Of a stretch of 19,543 nucleotides of DNA, positions 14,088 through 19,543 are shown in pieces. The position numbers were made by a program, and so were the translations under genes. Positions within the stretch are counted from its first letter, which is position 1, and each line of letters starts with the position of its first letter. The notes under the pieces were generated by a model. It had not been told where the DNA came from. It searched no databases and saw nothing but the letters and a program-made list of their open reading frames with translations. Origin of the DNA: Spirochaetales bacterium (GTDB taxonomy: Bacteria > Spirochaetota > Spirochaetia > DTKZ01); assembly GCA_031274005.1 (NCBI GenBank), contig JAISQU010000117.1, positions 1 to 19,543 of the forward strand, given 5' to 3'.

Positions 14088-15437
14088 ATGTCGAAAAATG
14101 TAAAGGCTTTAATCGCGGCTGCCGGACTTGTTGTTCTTCTGACGGCCGGGTATTTTATCGCAAAGAATTATAAAAGCGCGAAGTTCGAAGAACGTCTTGC
14201 GGCTGTACGGCCCGAGGAGATCAAGTTGTCTTCGCTGGTCTCTGATACGGTCGTAAAAATTGAAGTTCCCACAACGGGAATTCACCTTGAAAAAAAAGGC
14301 GAGGATTGGGAGTCTGTTCCGGCGGACCCCTACCGGCTTAACCAGGATGAGATTAAAGGCATGACCTGGTCTTTATCAAATATGCGGGCGGACAGAATCA
14401 TTGACGAAGCGCCGAAAGACTTAAAACCATACGGCCTTGACCCGCCCCTGTGGCATACAATTATTACGACCTCCGACGGCATTCAGGTCGAGTTTTTTGG
14501 CGGTGAAAGAACCCCTTCCCGTTCGGGTTATTACGCCATGGTAAAGGGCGACCCCAGGGTCTACCAGGTTCCCACCTATCCGGGGGAGAGGCTGTATCTT
14601 GCCAAAAAAGATATACGGGACAGAAAACTTGCTTCTTTCGGGGAGACCGGCGAGGTCCGCCAGTTTATTTTGCAGACAGACAAAACCCGCATACAGATTG
14701 AGGCCGAAGGCGGGGACTCCGTATACATGATGAGTTCCCCCTATAAAGTCCCCTGCAAGGTGGACGCGGAAAGATTTGCCGCCCTGATGTATTTTTTTCA
14801 GGAAATGAGCGTCAGCGATTTTGACGAAGATAATCCGGCCTCTCTTGAGCCTTACGGCCTGGACAAGCCCGCGGCGCAGGTTTTTATTCAAAGCGCGGAC
14901 GCCAGCCTGCGTATTCTTTTCGGGAAGTCGAACGGAGCTCAGCAATTCGCGAAGCTCGGCGGCTCACCCGGTGTTTTTCTTGTCAGAGATGTAAGCCCCG
15001 CGCTGCGCGCCCAGCCTTTTGATCTTGTGGACAGGTATGTCTGCGCGCCCGCTATTGAAACGGTTGACTCCTTTGTTATCAATGGCGCAGGCAAAACCCT
15101 GAGGGCCGAAGTGAAGCGGCAGGACGGCGGCGAGACCTACTTTTTGAATGGCCGGCAGGCCGGCGAAGACAGTTTCAGGGATTTTTACCGGGCCTGCGTA
15201 AGCCTTTCGATTGACGCCGAATATCCAAACGGCCCGGCAGCCCCCGCCGCCGCGGAAGTTTCCCTTGAGTATACGCTGAACACGGGAGAAAAGGCTCAGG
15301 CGCGGCTTGCTCCGTACAACAGGGATTTCTACGCCCTTGCGCGGGAAGGGGCGGCCGAATTTCTGGTGTCGCGGCAGCAGGTGCAGAAAATTTTTACAGC
15401 GGCGGACAAGGTGGAGTTTACAGCTACAACTCCATAA
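14088..15437 (+). CDS. DUF4340 protein, membrane-anchored, partner of the GldG-like cassette
   Basis: 449 residues with an N-terminal anchor (about 5-25, ALIAAAGLVVLLTAGYFIAK) and an extracytoplasmic rest. DUF4340 is recognisable by LKPYGLDPPLWHTIITTSDG and its second copy LEPYGLDKPAAQVFIQSAD; each is followed by a beta-rich block with tyrosines and a segment like VYQVPTY or VFLVRDVS, so the domain is duplicated inside the protein. DUF4340 genes usually follow gldG-like genes and the protein probably joins the complex on the outer face. GGAG lies about 13 bases before the ATG. Its last 14 bases overlap the end of the converging gene. Confidence 0.85.
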   Translation: MSKNVKALIAAAGLVVLLTAGYFIAKNYKSAKFEERLAAVRPEEIKLSSLVSDTVVKIEVPTTGIHLEKKGEDWESVPADPYRLNQDEIKGMTWSLSNMRADRIIDEAPKDLKPYGLDPPLWHTIITTSDGIQVEFFGGERTPSRSGYYAMVKGDPRVYQVPTYPGERLYLAKKDIRDRKLASFGETGEVRQFILQTDKTRIQIEAEGGDSVYMMSSPYKVPCKVDAERFAALMYFFQEMSVSDFDEDNPASLEPYGLDKPAAQVFIQSADASLRILFGKSNGAQQFAKLGGSPGVFLVRDVSPALRAQPFDLVDRYVCAPAIETVDSFVINGAGKTLRAEVKRQDGGETYFLNGRQAGEDSFRDFYRACVSLSIDAEYPNGPAAPAAAEVSLEYTLNTGEKAQARLAPYNRDFYALAREGAAEFLVSRQQVQKIFTAADKVEFTATTP

Positions 15438-16737
15438 TTTTCTCGCCATTTTTGAACAGGCTGAGTTTGCGCGTGGATTCGGACAAGGCCAGAGCCACGG
15501 CTTTGCTTACCATGGTAATCGCCGCGGCCGCCGCGTGCCGCGCGCCCAGACCCGAAGGAAGCTCCGCCAGAGCAACGCGGGTGCGCAGGTATGTGCCCGC
15601 GGAAACCATAACGCCGTCGCCGCGGATGATAAAAGCCCCGTCTATTTTTGAAAGTTCCTTTACCGTTTCCTTGAGGCTGGGGTCAAGGATGTTCAGTTCT
15701 CCCTCGGGGTATCCCCTGAAGGGGTTGATGATCATCTGCTGGCAATGATGCTGTACCTGCGGGTAATCGCCCAGAACAAAAATGCAGCCGGAAGGTTTTC
15801 CTTCCCGGCCTTCCTCGGCAAGCTCGCCCGCGATTTCAATGGCCCGCACAAGAACCTGATGTTCCAGGTCGCTCGCGCTTTCCGCCGATGTCAGCGAAAA
15901 GAAAATTTTGAACTCGCGGTTTATTTCAGTTACCTGAATGGTGTCCAGAACCCCCGAATAGGGCATGCCGAATACACTGACAACAATTTCTGCTTTATTC
16001 ACAAGCCCGCGGGACAGGGCAAAAACAACTGATAAATCAATCTGGTTGGCGCGGGTAATTCCCTTAAAAGGTATCTGGATAATTTTATTTGAGGGAAAGC
16101 GTTTACGCAGCGTATCGGCTTTGCTTATTGTTACAAAAATAATTTCAAGCGTATCCTTTTCCGCGAAAATTTCCAGTTCATCAAAACAGTCCGCGTGTAC
16201 AAAAATGCGGCTTGCGCCGACCTCCCGCGCAAGCTCGCGGGCATGCCGGAAGCAGCCGAGGGATATGGGATTCCCGTTTCCCCCGGGGCGCGCCTCTTCG
16301 GGTGAAACAAGCGCCCTGTACGCCTCCCCCCCGTCCGCGGCCGTGATAATATTTTCGTACACCGAAGGCGCTGAAAGGCGCAGCGCGGCCTGCCGCAGAA
16401 CCTCCAGATGCTCTGTTCCGTCTCCCGCGATAAAAACAAGAAGATGAACCGGCTGGTTATCCGGCGCGTCATAGGGAATGCCTTTACGGCTTATGCCCAA
16501 AGCGATGCGGGCGGGCCTGAAATCGGGCATAAGAACATGGGGAATAGCTATGCCTTTGGTTATCCAGGTGGAAATAGACTGTTCCCTCTCCATCATTTTC
16601 TTAAACAGAACGTCCCTGTCGCCGGCGGACGGATAGCATGAAGAGAAAAACGCGGCCATCTCGCGGAAAGCTCCGTCCTTGTTGTCTGATTCCAGAAAAA
16701 CCACGGCGCCGCTGTCAAAATAATCCTGAACAGGCAT
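15424..16737 (-). CDS. Fusion of PTS EIIA domain, pyruvate-kinase-C-like domain and diadenylate cyclase (DisA_N) domain
   Basis: 437 residues in three parts. Residues 1-150 are an EIIA of the fructose/Ntr type with the phosphorylatable His67 in KGIAIPH. Residues about 160-280 (ARELAREVGASRIFV, IIFVTISKADTL) resemble the pyruvate kinase C-terminal fold found N-terminal to the cyclase in archaeal CdaZ. Residues about 320-437 are a DAC domain, which makes c-di-AMP from two ATP: DGA (366-368) in IDGAFIIRGDG, GARHAAA (398-404) and LALSESTRKLSLFKNG. The usual RHR is RHA (Arg400, His401, Ala402), so activity needs testing. No membrane segment is seen, so it is probably cytoplasmic. AAGGAG lies 6 bases before the ATG. 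EIIA phosphorylation may control c-di-AMP synthesis; this is inference. Confidence 0.85.
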   Translation of the reverse strand: MPVQDYFDSGAVVFLESDNKDGAFREMAAFFSSCYPSAGDRDVLFKKMMEREQSISTWITKGIAIPHVLMPDFRPARIALGISRKGIPYDAPDNQPVHLLVFIAGDGTEHLEVLRQAALRLSAPSVYENIITAADGGEAYRALVSPEEARPGGNGNPISLGCFRHARELAREVGASRIFVHADCFDELEIFAEKDTLEIIFVTISKADTLRKRFPSNKIIQIPFKGITRANQIDLSVVFALSRGLVNKAEIVVSVFGMPYSGVLDTIQVTEINREFKIFFSLTSAESASDLEHQVLVRAIEIAGELAEEGREGKPSGCIFVLGDYPQVQHHCQQMIINPFRGYPEGELNILDPSLKETVKELSKIDGAFIIRGDGVMVSAGTYLRTRVALAELPSGLGARHAAAAAITMVSKAVALALSESTRKLSLFKNGEKIMEL

Positions 16738-16845
16738 TTTTTCTCCTTGTTTTAATCATAAGGCCGCGCGGGAAATAATGCAATTTTAATAGAGTTATAA
16801 TGTAAACCGGTTGCGCGGTTTAGGCGCGTGCCGGCTTACGGGAAG

Positions 16846-16869
16846 TCCGCCGCCCTTACGGGCGGCGGA
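16846..16869 (-). terminator. Strong hairpin after the lipoprotein gene, possible terminator
   Basis: A perfect 10-bp GC-rich stem TCCGCCGCCC/GGGCGGCGGA with loop TTAC sits 14 bases past the stop of the lipoprotein gene. No T-run follows on the minus strand, so it is not a classical intrinsic terminator; it may block 3' decay or work with a factor. A second, weaker inverted repeat TAAACCG/CGGTTTA lies at 16803-16822. Confidence 0.4.
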
Positions 16870-16883
16870 GATGCGTCAGAGGT

Positions 16884-19277
16884 TCAGGGAAGCGTTGGCG
16901 CTGCGGGCGCTGTAGTTTGCCATTTCAGGGCAGGGTAACTATAATCCTGCCGCCAAACCCATGTATTGGTAAAATCCCAGAAGAGGCCGGCTGGAGCGGC
17001 GGAGGAATAGACCGCCGAAGGCCTTTTTAGATTGCCGGCGGATTCGGCCCTGCCGTTCAGATCGGAAAGATCACCGGCGCCGACAGAAGAATTACCGTTA
17101 ACATTCATTGACTCATAGGCAATGTTGTAATTTATGTCGCCACTGCCTGAACCAACAACCCGATTTGCCTCTGCTGTTCCGCCTGATGAAACAGCGCTTA
17201 TAGTCTGAGATAAGGCCGCGGAAAACCTTATCGAAGCAGCGTTGTATCGTCCTCCGGCAATACCCCCGGCCATGGTGAGTGTACCGCCTGTGGACAAAGC
17301 GCTTACCGAACCGGCCGCGTAACTTCGCTGGATCATGGCTGTAGAAGCAGAGGATACAATACGCCCCGCTACCCCTCCGGCCCAGGCCTTACCCGAATCA
17401 TTGCCCGATGTTTCAGCGGACACATTTCCGGTGGCGTACGTATCCTCAATACGCGACTGGTTGGCGCTGCCGGGCAGCTCCGAGCTCCCATGACCATGAA
17501 GCCCCGCTATGCCCCCGGAATACACGTTACGGGCGGCCGTGGCGTCGACATCCCCCGATGCATAACTTTTTTGCGTGACGCTTGCCTGGTCGTGAGACCC
17601 CGCTATACCTCCGGCATAAGCGTCCTCTGTGTAGGAAACCGCGCTTACCTTGCTGGTTGCGTAACACATATCTATGGTTGAATTACCACTGCATCGTCCC
17701 GCGATGCCGCCGGCAAAAGCGGAACTGGGGTATTCAGAACTGGTTCCACTCCCATGCGAGAAGGCTTGTATCGCGCCGCCTGCGGCGGAGCAATTCTGAA
17801 TGCTTGGACCTGTCTGGCTTCGTCCGACAATACCGCCTGCGGCGGCGAGGCTGTCATTATTATTCGCCGTGGCGGAAACATTTCCGGAAAAATGGCTGTT
17901 TATTATTTTTGCGTCGTCCCGGTTTTGCCCGGCGATGCCTCCGACAGAGGTGTCGCAATGAATGCCGGAACTCTCAGCGCTTACATCAATTTCGGCGGAG
18001 CAGCCGGAGATCAATCCCGAAGCGCCGCTTAATAATCCCGCGATGGCGCCTGAATTAAATCCCGCGTTAGTTCCGTTAAACACAGTTGAAAGAGCGGCGC
18101 CCTTCACCGAAACATTCTGAATCTCCGTATTTGAAGCGTAGCCCGCGGCGCCGCCAACATAACAGGGGCCGACTGTAAGATTAAGCAGGGTAGAAAGCCC
18201 CAGTTGTATTTTTATATCTTTGATGAGCGCCCCCTCGGTATATCCAAAGAGCCCTATTGCCGTGGGATTGGATGCTGTATAAAAACTATTGATGACAATG
18301 GTTTTTCCGCTGCCGTCAAAAATGCCGGTAAACGGCGCGTCCGGATCGGCCCCCATGGGCCTCCAGTTTGTCAGGGTAATATCGCTTTGCAGCTGGTATG
18401 TTCCGTTTAAAGGATATCCGGTCTCGCCGATTTTCTGTAAATCCGCAGCGCTGTTTATCTTAATCGTACTGCCGCCGCCGCCGCCGGGAATCTCTTCAAA
18501 TGCCGCGCTGACCGTTACATTGAAAGCGGGCAGGGTAAAGGTGTAGGCAGTGTTTCCCTGGGGGCTGAGGGGGACATCGGTTTCCGGTTCCCCGTAAAAC
18601 ACGCGCAGGCTGTCCTGTATAAGCCGCCGGCCTGTATCCGGGCTTATTGTCAGGGTTATTTCTTTGCCCGCAGCGCCGCTTTTTGGGCCGGCGGTAATCT
18701 TGCCGTGTGTTATGCCGCTGCTTATCGTTACAACGTAAGCCGCCGGGGGATCGATAGGCTCGCCCTCAGCCGAAGGCTTTATGCTGCCTACCGCCTGCGC
18801 CAGCATATACAAAACGTAGGGATCGGTTGCCTCCAGAAAATCAATCACTTCTTCAGGAATAAGAAGATCAATGGAAAGCGAAACAAAGGAGTCGGCCGCC
18901 AGTTCCGTGATTGTATCGGGAAGCTGGATTGACTGAAGATCATCGGGTAAAGGCGCGCTTCCGTCAAAAGCCTCTGAAGCGATTCCCGTAACCGGTTTTC
19001 CCGCTATCTCCCTGATAATAAAAGTTGTTGAGCCGTCCAGATACGCCGCCAGAGCCGCGGCGGATTTGAACTTCGTAATTGTTACATCTCCTTGCGCGTT
19101 CTGTTTGAGGGTAAATATCTTTCCGGCGGTAGAGGCCGTCATGCTTCCCGCTTCCGGGTCATCCGTAAACGACGACAAGATATCCTCCTCATTACCAGAA
19201 CAGGCGCCTAGACTTAAAAGCCCGGCGGCAATAAGAATGGCAAAAAAACTATAGAGTTTTCTCACAGAATTTTTCAT
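16884..19277 (-). CDS. Large surface lipoprotein with GLUG repeats
   Basis: 797 residues from the ATG at 19277. This start gives a proper lipoprotein signal: MKNSVRKLYS, a hydrophobic core and lipobox LGAC with Cys26, and AGGGG lies upstream. The frame is open to 19346 but that extension is not signal-like. After the Cys: a region with a leucine-rich BspA-like piece (SIQLPDTITELAADSF, about 60-145); a beta domain similar to InlB B-repeats (about 175-262, ending PAFNVTVSAAF); a GGGGG linker near 266; then about 370-700 a series of GLUG repeats of the form GGIAG...SYA.G.V.A, seven or more, with GGVAG and GGIVG variants; last a short C-terminal segment (YSYPALKW). Such proteins are exported and often adhesive; the ligand is unknown. 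Confidence 0.85.
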   Translation of the reverse strand: MKNSVRKLYSFFAILIAAGLLSLGACSGNEEDILSSFTDDPEAGSMTASTAGKIFTLKQNAQGDVTITKFKSAAALAAYLDGSTTFIIREIAGKPVTGIASEAFDGSAPLPDDLQSIQLPDTITELAADSFVSLSIDLLIPEEVIDFLEATDPYVLYMLAQAVGSIKPSAEGEPIDPPAAYVVTISSGITHGKITAGPKSGAAGKEITLTISPDTGRRLIQDSLRVFYGEPETDVPLSPQGNTAYTFTLPAFNVTVSAAFEEIPGGGGGSTIKINSAADLQKIGETGYPLNGTYQLQSDITLTNWRPMGADPDAPFTGIFDGSGKTIVINSFYTASNPTAIGLFGYTEGALIKDIKIQLGLSTLLNLTVGPCYVGGAAGYASNTEIQNVSVKGAALSTVFNGTNAGFNSGAIAGLLSGASGLISGCSAEIDVSAESSGIHCDTSVGGIAGQNRDDAKIINSHFSGNVSATANNNDSLAAAGGIVGRSQTGPSIQNCSAAGGAIQAFSHGSGTSSEYPSSAFAGGIAGRCSGNSTIDMCYATSKVSAVSYTEDAYAGGIAGSHDQASVTQKSYASGDVDATAARNVYSGGIAGLHGHGSSELPGSANQSRIEDTYATGNVSAETSGNDSGKAWAGGVAGRIVSSASTAMIQRSYAAGSVSALSTGGTLTMAGGIAGGRYNAASIRFSAALSQTISAVSSGGTAEANRVVGSGSGDINYNIAYESMNVNGNSSVGAGDLSDLNGRAESAGNLKRPSAVYSSAAPAGLFWDFTNTWVWRQDYSYPALKWQTTAPAAPTLP

Positions 19278-19429
19278 TTTGTTTTCCCCTGACAATGTTT
19301 TTAAAGCCTTCATCCCCGGACTGCCAACGGCATGGGGGACGGGCAAAAAAGCGTATGCATCTCAGGGGCCATTTATAAAACGCCGCGTACAGCACGAAGA
19401 AAAAAGAGTGGTTGAAAGAAGAAAGAGAA

Positions 19430-19445
19430 AAACCGGAGGCGGTTT
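19430..19445 (-). terminator. Weak terminator-like hairpin
   Basis: AAACCG and CGGTTT pair around a 4-base loop. On the minus strand the stem is followed by a T-rich stretch (TTCTCTTTCTTC), which fits an intrinsic terminator for a gene entering from the right, but no such gene is visible. The 266-base gap 19278-19543 otherwise holds an A/G-rich stretch, a T-rich stretch and the G tract. Confidence 0.25.
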
Positions 19446-19483
19446 CCCCTTTCCGCAGCTTCTTTTTATTTTTTTACTTTTTC

Positions 19484-19505
19484 GGGGGGGGGGGGGGGGG
19501 GGGGG
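19484..19505 (+). repeat. Homopolymeric tract of 22 G
   Basis: An unbroken run of 22 G between a T-rich stretch and AAAATCTTATTG. Runs of this length change size by slipped-strand mispairing; poly-G tracts near promoters of surface-protein genes in Treponema pallidum are known to vary expression. Here it lies about 28 bases before a possible plus-strand start at 19534 and about 205 bases upstream of the lipoprotein start. The exact length may also be a sequencing or assembly error. Confidence 0.9.
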
Positions 19506-19533
19506 AAAATCTTATTGCAAAAGGAGTTTCGAG

Positions 19534-19543
19534 TTGGCAAACC
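19534..19543 (+). CDS. Possible start of a gene that continues beyond the window
   Basis: AAGGAG (19521-19526) is followed after 7 bases by TTG at 19534 and the codons GCA AAC. The spacing is ideal for a ribosome binding site, but only three codons are visible and TTG is an uncommon start, so this is a suggestion only. Confidence 0.25.

Noticed and set aside
16801..16806. TTTACA on the minus strand considered as a -35 for the cyclase fusion gene
   Set aside because: No acceptable -10 lies 16-18 bases downstream; the promoter of that gene remains unassigned.
17500..18500. Repeated GC-rich segments, considered as a CRISPR-like or tandem DNA array
   Set aside because: They encode the GLUG protein repeats; spacing and sequence are too variable for a CRISPR array and the frame is open throughout.
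19278..19346. N-terminal extension of the GLUG lipoprotein to 19346
   Set aside because: It would push the lipoprotein signal peptide inward by 23 residues; the ATG at 19277 has a ribosome binding site and a regular signal peptide.

Overview
The window looks like a chromosomal segment from a spirochaete, most likely a host-associated treponeme-like lineage (Treponemataceae/Breznakiellaceae). This is inference. It rests on mixed base composition near 50% GC, dense coding with overlapping genes, a lipoprotein rich in GLUG repeats, short hairpin-rich intergenic repeats, a 22-base G tract, and a gene mix that fits spirochaetes. No rRNA, tRNA, CRISPR array or transposase was seen.

Layout. At the left edge is the start of a minus-strand gene that runs off the window, then a plus-strand remnant of a Ycf46-like AAA ATPase, then a 160-bp element with 16-bp inverted ends. 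Next is a minus-strand operon (4208 to 672) of two membrane proteins of unknown role, one with a TPR-like region, plus a DjlA-like J-domain protein. Its upstream gap (4209-4469) is AT-rich and has DnaA-box-like 9-mers at both ends. Beyond it a STAS/zinc-ribbon protein is followed, in the same frame after its stop codon, by an OmpR-type winged-helix domain without a usable start. A small secreted protein at 5885-6370 converges on the next operon.

A minus-strand operon (10466 to 6374) encodes a C-terminal processing protease, RsmE, a divergent WecG/TagA-family protein without the usual catalytic Asp, and a sigma-54 activator with Glu at the phosphoacceptor position and no DNA-binding domain. 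A plus-strand operon (10818-15437) encodes a GldA-like ATPase, an ABC-2 permease, a GldG-like protein and a DUF4340 protein, probably one envelope complex. It meets tail to tail a minus-strand gene fusing a PTS EIIA domain, a pyruvate-kinase-C-like domain and a diadenylate cyclase domain. A large GLUG-repeat lipoprotein and the G tract close the window.

Two copies of a composite hairpin repeat (about 5658-5839 and 10511-10723) lie next to promoter-like sequences. Their terminal 15-bp stems differ at two positions and both changes are compensated. The best candidates for something little described are the EIIA-PK_C-DAC fusion, the STAS/winged-helix arrangement, the DnaA-box-flanked AT-rich gap and the paired hairpin repeats.
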